Below, in pieces: positions 37,293 to 47,600 of a DNA stretch of 64,000 nucleotides (position 1 is the first letter of the stretch; each line of letters begins with the position of its first letter). The notes under the pieces are model-generated. The model ran no database searches and had not been told where the DNA came from. It worked only from the letters and a program-made list of their open reading frames with translations. This DNA comes from an uncultured Clostridia bacterium (GTDB taxonomy: Bacteria > Bacillota > Clostridia > TANB77 > CAG-508). Where the stretch lies: assembly GCA_934133175.1 (NCBI GenBank), contig CAKPAX010000002.1:1-64000 (forward strand), written 5' to 3'. Made by a program: the position numbers and the translations under genes.

Positions 37293-37740
37293 CTTCTTCT
37301 CCTTCTAAAGCTTCTTTTATATTTTCAGATTTATATCCTTTTTTTAATAAATATTGTTTTATTTCTTCTATTTCCATAGAACTTGATTTTTTATTTATAA
37401 TATTTTTAGCAGATTTTATTTCGTATTCTTCTAAATCATCTCTATTGTTGTAAATATAATCTTCTATTATATTTCTATTAATTCCTTTTGAAATTAATTT
37501 ATATTCAATTTCTCTAATTGATAAATTCTTTAGATTTATAAATTCGTAAACTAATTTTTTTATGTATTCTTCATCATTTATATATTTTGCTTCTTTTAAA
37601 TAGTCTATAATATCATCTAACATCTCATTATCAATTGTACTTGAAAATTTTTTTCTCACTTCATATTCTGTTCTTTTTTTAAAAATTATGTACTTTAATA
37701 CTTTTGTTTTTTCTTTGTCAAATTCTTCTATTGTATACAT
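37285..37740 (-). CDS. recX: RecX-family regulator of RecA
   Basis: RecX binds RecA filaments and limits recombination. The 151-residue protein consists of three-helix repeats typical of RecX: KYIIFKKRTEYEVRKKFSS, IDYLKEAKYINDEEYIKKLVYEFINL and IREIEYKLISKGI, then KQYLLKKGYKSENIKEAL. It lies just downstream of recA on the same strand, beyond a terminator, and overlaps scpA. Confidence 0.88.
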   Translation of the reverse strand: MYTIEEFDKEKTKVLKYIIFKKRTEYEVRKKFSSTIDNEMLDDIIDYLKEAKYINDEEYIKKLVYEFINLKNLSIREIEYKLISKGINRNIIEDYIYNNRDDLEEYEIKSAKNIINKKSSSMEIEEIKQYLLKKGYKSENIKEALEGEEDA

Positions 37741-37887
37741 ATCTTCCTTCTTTCTGGTACTAATTTTACTATATTAAGCTTAAAATATCAAGAATAAAAT
37801 TTAATGAATTTAAAAAGTCTTAATTTCTATTTTAAATTATGTTTTAAAAGATATAAATTTTAATTTGGGGTAAAAATGCTAAAGTAA

Positions 37888-37924
37888 AAGGATAAAATCT
37901 GTTATAAAAACAAATTCTATCCTT
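37888..37924 (-). terminator. terminator of recA
   Basis: Arms AAGGATA and TATCCTT, with further pairing inward (GAATTTGTT against AACAGATTT), lie about 30 bases after the recA stop. The tail is moderately T-rich, so some readthrough to recX is possible. Confidence 0.65.
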
Positions 37925-37953
37925 CTTTTGGTCTCATACATTAAAATTTTATC

Positions 37954-39003
37954 TTATTCTTCAGTATCATCTTCGTCTTCCTGTATTTCTTCTCCTAAAC
38001 TTTGTTCAAAAGCTTTTGCAAAATTATCTCTAACTTTATTTTCCACTTCTGCCAAAATTTCTGGATTTTCTTTTAAATATTTTTTAACATTTTCTCTACC
38101 TTGACCTATTCTATCTCCATTATAGCTAAACCAAGATCCACTTTTTTCAATAATATCTAGATTAACAGCCATATCTAATATATTTCCAGCTTTTGAAATT
38201 CCTTCTCCATATACTATATCAAATTCTGCCTCTCTAAATGGTGGAGCAACTTTATTTTTTATAACTTTAACTCTTACTCTATTTCCTTTTACTTCTCCAT
38301 CTTGTTTTATATTTTCTATTTTTCTTATATCAAGTCTTACAGATGCATAGAATTTAAGAGCTCTACCACCTGTTGTTGTTTCTGGATTTCCAAACATAAC
38401 TCCAATTTTTTCTCTTAATTGGTTTATAAATATAATAACAGTTTTTGATTTGTTAATAGCTCCTGCTAATTTTCTTAAAGCTTGTGACATAAGTCTTGCT
38501 TGTAATCCCATATGAGAATCTCCCATATCTCCATCTATTTCTGCTTTTGGTACTAATGCAGCAACAGAGTCTACTACTATTACATCTAATGCACCACTTC
38601 TAACTAATGCTTCTGTTATTTCTAATGCTTGTTCTCCTGTATCTGGTTGAGATACTATTAAATTATCTATATCTACTCCTAATTTTTTTGCATATACTGG
38701 ATCCAAAGCATGTTCTGCATCTATAAACGCTGCTTCTCCACCCATTTTTTGTGCTTCCGCTATTACATGTAAAGCAAGTGTTGTTTTACCAGATGATTCT
38801 GGTCCAAATACTTCTATTATTCTTCCTCTAGGTAATCCTCCTATTCCTAATGCTATATCTAAACTCAATGCTCCAGTAGGTATTGCTTCTACTTCCATTG
38901 TTTTAAATTCTCCTAATTTCATTACTGAACCTTTTCCAAATTGTTTTTCTATTTGGCTCATTGCCATTTCTAGTGCTTTCATTTTTTCTGTATTTTCTCC
39001 CAT
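37954..39003 (-). CDS. recA: recombinase RecA
   Basis: RecA forms filaments on single-stranded DNA for recombination and SOS induction. The start at 39003 ([31 protein letters not shown]) follows TAGGAGGAAA; a 17-codon upstream extension is not conserved. Walker A is [11 protein letters not shown], with [21 protein letters not shown] and [21 protein letters not shown] (loop L2 region) also present. It is 349 residues, with the usual acidic tail ([12 protein letters not shown]). The promoter has a dyad that could be an SOS operator. Confidence 0.97.
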   Translation of the reverse strand: MGENTEKMKALEMAMSQIEKQFGKGSVMKLGEFKTMEVEAIPTGALSLDIALGIGGLPRGRIIEVFGPESSGKTTLALHVIAEAQKMGGEAAFIDAEHALDPVYAKKLGVDIDNLIVSQPDTGEQALEITEALVRSGALDVIVVDSVAALVPKAEIDGDMGDSHMGLQARLMSQALRKLAGAINKSKTVIIFINQLREKIGVMFGNPETTTGGRALKFYASVRLDIRKIENIKQDGEVKGNRVRVKVIKNKVAPPFREAEFDIVYGEGISKAGNILDMAVNLDIIEKSGSWFSYNGDRIGQGRENVKKYLKENPEILAEVENKVRDNFAKAFEQSLGEEIQEDEDDTEE

Positions 39004-39030
39004 GTTTTTTCCTCCTATATTAAACTTTTG

Positions 39031-39070
39031 TTTGGTATCTGTATTATATACCAAATTTTTGTTTTGTCAA
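39031..39070 (-). promoter_or_regulatory. recA promoter with TTTGGTAT dyad
   Basis: On the minus strand TTGACA (39070-39065), a 16-base spacer and TATAAT (39048-39043) form the promoter. The inverted repeat TTTGGTAT/ATACCAAA (39031-39038 and 39048-39055, 9 bases apart) overlaps the -10. It does not match the GAAC-type LexA box of Bacillus and Clostridium. A lineage-specific LexA site is possible. Confidence 0.65.
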
Positions 39071-39086
39071 TACTTTTATAAAAAAA

Positions 39087-40667
39087 TTATTTATACCATG
39101 ATTTTATATTATTATATAAATTAAACCAATTTGAATTTATGTTTCCTGTTAAGCTATCACTAAACAATGCCATTGTTTTTCCTGTGCATATACTAATATA
39201 TGGTATATCATTTTTATATATTTCTTCTAATTTTGAAAATTTTTCTTTTAATATTTTTTCATCAGTTATATTATTTAATTCTTCTACTATTTTTTTTGTT
39301 TCTTCATTACTATAATTTGCTAAATTACTTTCTCCAAAAAAAGTTGTTAAATCAGGATTTACAGACATATAAGTTGTACTTAATAACATATCATAACTTT
39401 TGTTTTGCAAATAATTATTATATTGCTCTTCATTTGCTTTTATTATATTTATTCTAATACCCTGATTATCTAATTGTGTTCTAATATTTTCAGCAATTAA
39501 TATTCCATCTGAATTACTTGATTTTACTACCAAATTAAATGATAATTTTTGATATTGTCCATCTATATTTTTTTGCCAATATGTATTTTTATAATTCCAT
39601 CCATTTTCTACTAAAAGCTGTTTAGCATTATCTGTGTTATATTCATATCCCAATTTTAAATCATTGTATAGCCAACTACCATAATCTAATGGATATGAAA
39701 CTAAATAAGCTTTATTTGCTAACACACCTGAAACTATATTTTGCTTGTCAATTGAAGATGCTATAGCTTGTCTTACTTCTATTTCTGATAAAGCATTATT
39801 TTGCATATTAAAAGCAATAAATGTGTGTTCTCTATTTTTCATTTCTTTGTAATTATAACCTATTGTTCCTACATAATCTTGAAAATTTGCATTTGATGTA
39901 CTTATAAAATCTACACTTCCTAATTTAAATGCATTATAGACTTCTCCCATTGATGAGTATAGATTTATAGAAATTTTCTGTAAAAATAAATTCTCTTTTT
40001 TCCACCAATTTAAATTTTGTTCCAATACAATTATTTTATCTTGTGCGTCAGAGATTTTATACATACCTGTACCAACTATTGTCTTATTTTTTGATGTATT
40101 CACAAAATCTTCTCCTTCAAAATACTCCTTACTTAATATAGGAAATGTCAAATTATATTCAAAAAATGGTACATTTCTATCTAATTTAATTTTTATTGTA
40201 TTTTTATCTACAACTTCTACTCCAGTTACATATTGAACATTATATGAATAAATAGAACTAGTATCTTTTAATCTATCTATAGTAAATCTTACGTCATCTG
40301 CTGTAAATTGATTTCCATTTGACCATTTAACATCTTCTCTTAATTTTATTATATATGTATTATCCGCTGTTTTCGCCCATTCAGTTGCTAACGCTCCTTC
40401 TAATTTAAAATCCTCAGATATATTTATTAGTGGATCAAATATTAATTTTGATATTTCTTGTACATTTCTATTTTTACTAATAATTGGATTTATATTATCT
40501 AATTGTGATATTGCTAAATTAAGTTCTTTAGTTTTTCCTTTATCACTGATTTCTTCTTGATTTATTCCTTTGGTTTCAGTTTTATTGTTACTTATTTTGT
40601 ATACAGAAAAAGCTATTATGATTACTACAAATAACAAAAATATATATTTAAAAAAACTACTTTTCAT
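39087..40667 (-). CDS. extracellular peptide-binding protein, SBP family 5
   Basis: A 526-residue solute-binding protein of the OppA/DppA type. An N-terminal membrane helix (residues about 7-24) anchors it; no lipobox cysteine is seen. Family segments are LNLAISQLDNINPI, LATEWAKTADNTYIIKLREDVKWSNGNQFTADDVRFTIDRLKD, GTGMYKI, AFNMQNNALSEIEVRQAIASSIDKQNIV and the C-terminal NWFNLYNNIKSWY. It binds oligopeptides or similar ligands for an ABC importer, but no importer genes are adjacent, so it may serve a distant system or sense peptides. Confidence 0.88.
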   Translation of the reverse strand: MKSSFFKYIFLLFVVIIIAFSVYKISNNKTETKGINQEEISDKGKTKELNLAISQLDNINPIISKNRNVQEISKLIFDPLINISEDFKLEGALATEWAKTADNTYIIKLREDVKWSNGNQFTADDVRFTIDRLKDTSSIYSYNVQYVTGVEVVDKNTIKIKLDRNVPFFEYNLTFPILSKEYFEGEDFVNTSKNKTIVGTGMYKISDAQDKIIVLEQNLNWWKKENLFLQKISINLYSSMGEVYNAFKLGSVDFISTSNANFQDYVGTIGYNYKEMKNREHTFIAFNMQNNALSEIEVRQAIASSIDKQNIVSGVLANKAYLVSYPLDYGSWLYNDLKLGYEYNTDNAKQLLVENGWNYKNTYWQKNIDGQYQKLSFNLVVKSSNSDGILIAENIRTQLDNQGIRINIIKANEEQYNNYLQNKSYDMLLSTTYMSVNPDLTTFFGESNLANYSNEETKKIVEELNNITDEKILKEKFSKLEEIYKNDIPYISICTGKTMALFSDSLTGNINSNWFNLYNNIKSWYK

Positions 40668-40858
40668 ATTTCACCTCTTTTATCAATTGTAATAATACAT
40701 TAAACTAATATTTTTTTCAAGATTTTTTAGAACAAATCTAAAAAAATCAAAGATTTTTTCAGTAATTTGTTCGTGTATGAAAATTTGTAAAACAAATTTT
40801 CTGTGTAGTATAATTTATATATTATAAAATATACATAACTTTCTTAATATATAAAAAA

Positions 40859-40897
40859 GGCAACTACATTAAATTAAAATCTTTAATGTAAATTGCC
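40859..40897 (-). terminator. terminator of spoVS
   Basis: Arms GGCAACTACATTAAA and its near-complement (TTTAATGTAAATTGCC) with an eight-base loop follow the stop at 40917. The minus strand continues with six T. Confidence 0.8.
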
Positions 40898-40916
40898 CCC
40901 ACATTTTATATAAAAT

Positions 40917-41180
40917 TTACTTTCTAGATTCCACTATAAGTTTTATACCTGTTCTATCTTCTCCTTCAACTTCTACCTCTGCAAATGCAGGTATACATAC
41001 TAAATCTACTCCGGCTGGTGCTACAAATCCTCTTGCTATAGCTACTGCTTTTACTGCTTGATTTAGAGCTCCAGCTCCAATTGCTTGCATTTCTGCTTTT
41101 TGTGATTCTTTAACCAAACCTGCAATAGCTCCTGCTACTGAATTTGGGTTTGATTTTGATGAAATTTTTAAAATTTCCAT
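40917..41180 (-). CDS. spoVS: stage V sporulation protein S
   Basis: SpoVS is a small Alba-like protein affecting septation and progression to later sporulation. This 87-residue protein matches the strongly conserved family throughout: LKISSKSNPNSVAGAIAGLVKE, IGAGALNQAVKAVAIARGFVAPAGVDLVCIPAF and RTGIKLIVE. The TAGGAGGCAAAAG site is strong and the gene is monocistronic. Confidence 0.97.
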   Translation of the reverse strand: MEILKISSKSNPNSVAGAIAGLVKESQKAEMQAIGAGALNQAVKAVAIARGFVAPAGVDLVCIPAFAEVEVEGEDRTGIKLIVESRK

Positions 41181-41377
41181 TTTCTTTTGCCTCCTATAAT
41201 ATTAAATTTTAATTGCAACTTCTTTTTGCATTTTGTATTTTACATTATATGGAAATATATGTCTAGTGTTTTTTGGAAATTTTTTACATTTTTCATCGTA
41301 CATTTTCACTCATTTTCGACAAATATCATTTTATATTTTTATTATTTTTTATTATTTCTTTAATTAATACAACTTAT

Positions 41378-42148
41378 TTATACTTTTACTCTTTTAATTT
41401 TTACAACCTTATTAGTTTCATCATCAATTTCAAAGATACATCCATTAAATATACTAGTTCCACCAGCAATTTTATATCTTTCTGGCAATGTTGTTTCAAA
41501 TCTTTTTATTGATGCTGATATATCCATACCAATAACCGAATGCTCAGGCCCTGTCATTCCAATATCCGTTATATATCCAGTTCCATTTGGTAATATTTTT
41601 TCATCCGCCGTTTGAACATGTGTATGTGTACCAAACATTGCTGTTATTTTTCCATCTAAATAATAACCCATAGCAATTTTTTCTGCTGTTGCTTCTGCAT
41701 GAAAATCTATTATTATTATATCTGCTTTTTCTTTAATATTAGATATTATTTCTTTGGCTTTTAAAAATGGATTTTCTGATAAAACTCCCATATCTACTCT
41801 TCCTATTAAATTTATTACAGCAATCTTTTTATCTTTACAATTATAAATTGCAAATCCCTTTCCTACAACATCTTTTGGATAATTGGCTGGTCTTATTAAT
41901 TGAGGATTATCTATAAATTTAAATATATCTTTCTTACCCCAAGTATGATTTCCCATGGTTATAACATCAGTACCTGCATTTATTAAATCATTAAAATTTT
42001 TTTCTGTTATTCCCATACCTTCTGCTGCATTTTCTCCATTTGTTATTACAAAATCTATATTTTCTTGCTTCTTTAAACCTTTTAATATTTCCTTTACTTT
42101 TCTTACCCCTATATCTCCAACAATATCTCCAATAGCTAAAATTTTCAA
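41378..42148 (-). CDS. ymdB: YmdB-family metallophosphoesterase
   Basis: YmdB is a phosphodiesterase able to hydrolyse cyclic nucleotides and influencing development in Bacillus. The 256-residue protein starts at TTG (42148, after GGAAGAAGGAAATG). Metal-site motifs are GDIVGDIGVRKV, TNGENAAEGMG, MGNHTWGKKDI, DFHAEATAEK and GTHTHVQTADE; the end TDIGMTGPEHSVIGMD is conserved. It lies downstream of rny, the same neighbourhood as in Bacillus, but a terminator separates them. Confidence 0.93.
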   Translation of the reverse strand: MKILAIGDIVGDIGVRKVKEILKGLKKQENIDFVITNGENAAEGMGITEKNFNDLINAGTDVITMGNHTWGKKDIFKFIDNPQLIRPANYPKDVVGKGFAIYNCKDKKIAVINLIGRVDMGVLSENPFLKAKEIISNIKEKADIIIIDFHAEATAEKIAMGYYLDGKITAMFGTHTHVQTADEKILPNGTGYITDIGMTGPEHSVIGMDISASIKRFETTLPERYKIAGGTSIFNGCIFEIDDETNKVVKIKRVKV

Positions 42149-42273
42149 TTCATTTCCTTCTTCCTTTTTAATTTACATTATCATACTATATATTTTTAAT
42201 TTAATCAAGCTTGTATTTTTATAATACCATGTCAATTTAAATATAATTTATTAATTTTTTTCTATATAAGAAA

Positions 42274-42301
42274 AAAGATTGTGACTTAAGTCACAATCTT
42301 T
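42274..42301 (-). terminator. terminator of rny
   Basis: Perfect 14-base half-palindrome AAAGATTGTGACTT with its complement ends at the rny stop codon and is followed on the minus strand by TTTTT. Confidence 0.8.
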
Positions 42302-43843
42302 CTATTTTGCATAATCTATTACTCTTGATTCTCTAATAACATTTACTTTTATTTGTCCTGGATAATCCATTTCATTTTCTACTTTTTTAGCTACTTCTCT
42401 GGCTAGTATAGTCATTTTATCATCATTTATTTCGTCTGGTTTTACTATTATTCTTATTTCACGTCCAGCTTGTATTGCAAAAGATTTTTCAACTCCTTCA
42501 AAAGAATCTGCTATTTCTTCTAAGTTTTGTAATCTCTTAATATATGTTTCTAAAGTTTCTCTTCTAGCACCTGGTCTTGAAGCTGATATAGCATCTGCTG
42601 CTTGTACTAAAACAGCCTCCAATGTTTGTGGTTCAACATCTCCATGGTGTGCTTCAACAGCATTTATTACTATTGGATTTTCTTTATACTTTTTAAGTAT
42701 ATCAACACCTATTTCTACGTGTGTTCCTTCCATATCATGATCTAATGCCTTTCCAATATCATGTAAAAGCCCAGCTCTTCTAGCTAATTTCGGATCTAAT
42801 CCTAATTCTTCTGCCATAATTCTTGCTAAGTTTGATACTTCTATTGAATGATTTAAAACATTTTGTCCATAACTCGTCCTATACTTTAATTTACCAATTA
42901 ATTTTATAACATCTGGATGTAAACCATTTACACCTGTTTCTAAAATAGCTCTTTCTCCTTCTGCTTTAATTGTTGCTTCCACTTCTTCTTTTGCTTTTTC
43001 TACCATTTCTTCTATTTTTGCAGGATGAATTCTTCCATCATCTATTAATTTTTCTAACGCAATTTTAGCAACTTCTCTTCTTAATGGATCAAAACCTGAT
43101 AGAATTACAGCTTCTGGTGTATCATCAATTATTAAATCTATTCCTGTAAGTGTTTCTAATGCTTTAATATTTCTACCTTCTCTACCAATAATTCTTCCTT
43201 TCATATCATCATTTGGAAGTGATACTATTGATACAGTAGTTTCTTGTGAATGATCTGCTGCACATTTTTGAATTGCATATGTAATTAATTCTTTTGCATT
43301 TTTGCCAGCATCTTCTTTTGCTTTTTGATCTAAATCTCTAATAATAGCTGCTTTTTCACTTGTTATTTGTTTTTCAATTTCATCTAACAATCTTTCTTTT
43401 GCAGCTTCTTTTGTTAAGCCAGATATTCTTTGTAATTCTTCCATCTCTTTTTCATACAATGATTCTAATTCTTGACTTCTTGTATCAAGATCTTGTCTTG
43501 TTTGTTCTATTTGTCTTTCTTTTTTCTCAAAATTTTCAGAACGTCTTTCTAAATTTTCTTCTTTCTGAATTACTCTAGCTTCTTGTTTTTGTATTTCGCC
43601 TCTTCTTTCTTTAATCTCCTGATCTAATTCTTTTCTACTACTCATGATTTCTTCTTTAGCCTTAAAAATTTCTTCTTTTTTCATATTTTCTGCTTCAATT
43701 TTAGCTAAATCGATTAATCTTTTAGCCTCTTGTTCAGCACTTTCTATTTTAGATTCAGCAATCTTTTTTCTTATTGTCATTCCTACTGGTATTCCTATTG
43801 CTAGTGAGATTAAGACAGTGGCAATTATGATTAAAATATTCAT
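42302..43843 (-). CDS. rny: ribonuclease Y
   Basis: RNase Y is the membrane-bound endoribonuclease initiating mRNA decay in Firmicutes. The start at 43843 ([21 protein letters not shown]) is chosen because GAGGTG lies too close to the ATG at 43849. Domains in order: membrane helix (1-22), long coiled coil (about 25-200), KH domain ([24 protein letters not shown], about 210-270), and HD domain ([16 protein letters not shown], then [11 protein letters not shown]). It is 513 residues, normal. Confidence 0.96.
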   Translation of the reverse strand: MNILIIIATVLISLAIGIPVGMTIRKKIAESKIESAEQEAKRLIDLAKIEAENMKKEEIFKAKEEIMSSRKELDQEIKERRGEIQKQEARVIQKEENLERRSENFEKKERQIEQTRQDLDTRSQELESLYEKEMEELQRISGLTKEAAKERLLDEIEKQITSEKAAIIRDLDQKAKEDAGKNAKELITYAIQKCAADHSQETTVSIVSLPNDDMKGRIIGREGRNIKALETLTGIDLIIDDTPEAVILSGFDPLRREVAKIALEKLIDDGRIHPAKIEEMVEKAKEEVEATIKAEGERAILETGVNGLHPDVIKLIGKLKYRTSYGQNVLNHSIEVSNLARIMAEELGLDPKLARRAGLLHDIGKALDHDMEGTHVEIGVDILKKYKENPIVINAVEAHHGDVEPQTLEAVLVQAADAISASRPGARRETLETYIKRLQNLEEIADSFEGVEKSFAIQAGREIRIIVKPDEINDDKMTILAREVAKKVENEMDYPGQIKVNVIRESRVIDYAK

Positions 43844-44062
43844 AATCATACACCTCTTTCTTATTAAATTTTCAATGTTCGAATAAATATATAAATTTAA
43901 AATTATTATTTTAATATATTTCTTCCTATTCTATTTTATATTTATTATTGTAAACTGTCAAGTATTTATTTAATATGAATTGTATTTTATTCAAATTTAT
44001 TAACTTTTTCAATAATCTTATTTGCAATAATATTTTTATTAAACTACAATACACATATTAAA

Positions 44063-44125
44063 TTTTTAAACACTACCAAAGGAAATGTCATAAAAAACAA
44101 CATTTCCCTCAGTAGTGTTTAAAAA
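44063..44125 (-). terminator. terminator of the orphan gene at 44131
   Basis: Outer arms TTTTTAAACACTAC and GTAGTGTTTAAAAA and inner arms GGAAATGT and ACATTTCC form a long, nearly continuous hairpin directly after the stop codon. Confidence 0.8.
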
Positions 44126-44130
44126 TCATT

Positions 44131-44502
44131 TCATGCGTTCATACTTTCTTTTGCAACTTTCAGTCTTGTGGCTGCTATTTTCTCTTCTTCTTTACTCAAC
44201 TCACGACCAAGTTTAGGGCAATAAAGTGGCTTGCGAATATTAGTCCATTCGCTAGGTCTCTCAAGAGATTCTTCAATTACTCCACCAACTTCAAGGCATA
44301 CAGCCTTCATATCTCCATCCCTGAAATCATCATAAGGATCAGGATCGGGAAGTAATTTAAATGATATACATTGATCACAGTAGTCGTTGCCACCCATACC
44401 TTGAGTAGAATACTTTAATGCTCCGCCACTGTCAATAACAACGACATCAACACCAGCTTTTTCAAGTTCTTTAATTTCCCGCAGATCTTTTTCATTCAAC
44501 AT
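44131..44502 (-). CDS. orphan 123-residue protein with cysteine pairs
   Basis: I do not recognise the family. The protein is soluble and acidic. It has a DYCDQCISF pair (about residues 40-48), a later Cys in KAVCLEVGG and PLYCPKLGREL near the end, so a small metal site is possible. It forms a single-gene unit with a TAAGGAGGAAAAG site and its own strong hairpin terminator. Base composition is noticeably less AT-rich than its neighbours, with GCC, CTG and GAC codons and one CGG arginine (KDLREIK). It belongs to the orphan group. Confidence 0.75.
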   Translation of the reverse strand: MLNEKDLREIKELEKAGVDVVVIDSGGALKYSTQGMGGNDYCDQCISFKLLPDPDPYDDFRDGDMKAVCLEVGGVIEESLERPSEWTNIRKPLYCPKLGRELSKEEEKIAATRLKVAKESMNA

Positions 44503-44677
44503 TCACTTTTCCTCCTTAAAATAATAATTTTACAATGTACGCTATATATCAAACTGTAAAACAGGATTAAAAAGAATTTAACATTAGTATTATATCATTT
44601 TTTATTATTTTTTTCAAGTTTTTCAGTATTTTGATTATATATGGTATGTGTCAACTAAATGTAAGCATTTTTTTATT

Positions 44678-47600
44678 CTACTTATTATTCATGATTTCAA
44701 CAAATTGTTTTTCGTTAATTTCTTTATTTTTTAATAAATATTCAACTGCTTTTTCCGTTTTTCCTTTATTTTCTGTCAAAATTTTAATTGTTTTCTCATA
44801 ACATTCTGAAAGAATTTTATTGGCTTCCTCATATATATATTTATCTATATTTTCTTCATAAGGAAATGTATATAATCCTAATTCTGACATACCATATTTT
44901 GTAATCATATTTCTTACCATTTTAGAAGCATTATTTAAATCAGTATTATTTCCAGACTCATGTTCACCTAAATAAACAATTTCATTACACATTCCACCTA
45001 AACAGCGACAAATCTTATTCAAATACTCTTGTCTACTTAAATTTTTTATTTTTTCATTATATCTAACATATCCCAATACGCCTCTGCCCTCAGCATTAAT
45101 TGTTATTTTTTCTATTCCAGGATTTTTTCCTAATATATAACTAATAGCTGCATGTCCAATTTCATGAATAGCTGTTCTTCTTTGAGATTCTTCATCTATT
45201 AAATCAGGATTTATCATATATTCTCCTGTATATATATTTTTTATCATGTCTTGAATTGTTGGTATACATTCTTTTGTTATAGTTTTTATATCTCCTTTTT
45301 TAGTAGCTAATTTTAGCAATGTATTTTGTACAACTTTATCAACAAATCTTCCATTTCCTATGTTTTCTACATTACAGAAATACTTCATTAATCTTTTTAA
45401 ATTTTCCTTTGCATCATCTTCTATTTGTAAGCCAATATCATGTATTTTTTTATAATATATTTCACAATATTCATCATCTGTATAATCAACAAAATTAAAT
45501 GTATATCCAACTCTTGATGAAATTCCTGGATTTATTTTTAAAAATTCACCCATTTCATTTTTATATCCAGCAAATACTACTACAAATTCACCTTTATGGT
45601 CTTCCATTGCTTTAATTAATGTTGCAATAGCTTCTGATCCAAAATCATATTGAGCATTATGTCCTTGAGCCAAACTATAAGCCTCGTCTATAAATAATAC
45701 TCCTCCCATTGCTTTTTCAATTACTTCTGCTGTTTTTATAGCTGTCTGCCCTACATATCCTGCAACCAAATCTTTTCTTTCTACTTCTATTAATTTATTT
45801 TCATGAATAATTCCAATATCAAATAAAACTTTAGCAATAATTCTTGCTACTGTTGTTTTACCTGTACCAGGATTGCCTGTAAAAATCATATGTAGATTTT
45901 GCCTAGGAATTACTAAATTTTGTTCTTCTGCTTTTTTAAAAAATTTTATATATTTTTCAAATTCAATAATTTTTTCTTTTATTTCTTTTAATCCAATCAA
46001 GTTATCAAGCATATCTTTTGCATTATATTTAGAATAATTTGTATTATTTAGCTCTTCTATTGTTGGAATATCTTCTATTGTTATCATTTTTATATTTTTA
46101 GTTTCCCTTAAAGCATGTTTCATAATTACTTCTTGTATCAATTTATCTACAAAACGCCCATTACCAAAATTTTTTTTACTACTATAATACTCAAAAATTT
46201 TTGATAAATCTTTATCTACTTTTGAGTTCATAGAATATCCCATATTATTCATCTTAAGCATAAACATTTGCTTAAGTTCATCCTCAGAGTAATCCTCAAA
46301 ATTGAATGTATAACCTATTCTAGAAGAAATTCCCGGATTTATATCTAAAAATGTCTTCATTTCATCTTTATACCCAGCAAAAATAACAACAAAATTATTT
46401 TTATGGTCTTCCATTGCTTTAATTAATGTTGCAATAGATTCTGATCCATAATCATTTTGAGAATTATGCCCTTGAGCCAAACTATAAGCCTCATCTATAA
46501 ATAATACTCCTCCCATTGCTTTCTCAATTACTTCTGCCGTTTTTATAGCTGTCTGCCCTACATATCCTGCAACCAAATCTTTTCTTTCTACTTCTATTAA
46601 TTTATTTTCATGAATAATTCCAATATCAAATAAAACTTTAGCAATAATTCTTGCTACTGTTGTTTTACCTGTACCAGGATTGCCTGTAAAAATCATATGT
46701 AGATTTTGCCTAGGAATTACTAAATTTTGTTCTTCTGCTTTTTTAAAAAATTTTATATATTTTTCAAATTCAATAATTTTTTCTTTTATTTCTTTTAATC
46801 CAATCAAGTTATCAAGCATATCTTTTGCATTATATTTAGAATAATTTGTATTATTTAGCTCTTCTATTGTTGGAATATCTTCTATTGTTATCATTTTTAT
46901 ATTTTTAGTTTCCCTTAAAGCATGTTTCATAATTACTTCTTGTATCAATTTATCTACAAAACGCCCATTACCAAAATTTTTTTTACTACTATAATACTCA
47001 AAAATTTTTGATAAATCTTTATCTACTTTTGAGTTCATAGAATATCCCATATTATTCATCTTAAGCATAAACATTTGCTTAAGTTCATCCTCAGAGTAAT
47101 CCTCAAAATTGAATGTATAACCTATTCTAGAAGAAATTCCCGGATTTATATCTAAAAATGTCTTCATTTCATCTTTATACCCAGCAAAAATAACAACAAA
47201 ATTATTTTTATGGTCTTCCATTGCTTTAATTAATGTTGCAATAGATTCTGATCCATAATCATTTTGAGAATTATGCCCTTGAGCCAAACTATAAGCCTCA
47301 TCTATAAATAATACTCCTCCCATTGCTTTCTCAATTACTTCTGCCGTTTTTGGTGCTGTTTGTCCTATATATTCTGCAACTAGATCTTTTCTTTCTACTT
47401 CCACTAATTTATTTTCATAAACCAATCCTAAATCATATAACATTTTTGCCATTATTCTTGCTACAGTTGTCTTTCCTGTACCAGGATTACCTGTAAAGAT
47501 CATATGTAAATTAGATTCTGTAGTTTTTAATCCTAAGTTTTGGGCTTTTAATGTATATAATGCATATTTTTCAAATTTTTTTATATTATCTTTAACAGAA

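Noticed and set aside
45732..47351. Tandem identity as a simple assembly duplication
   Set aside because: The outer module copies are diverged and the in-frame period equals one AAA+ module, so a real duplication is more likely; an artefact is not fully excluded.
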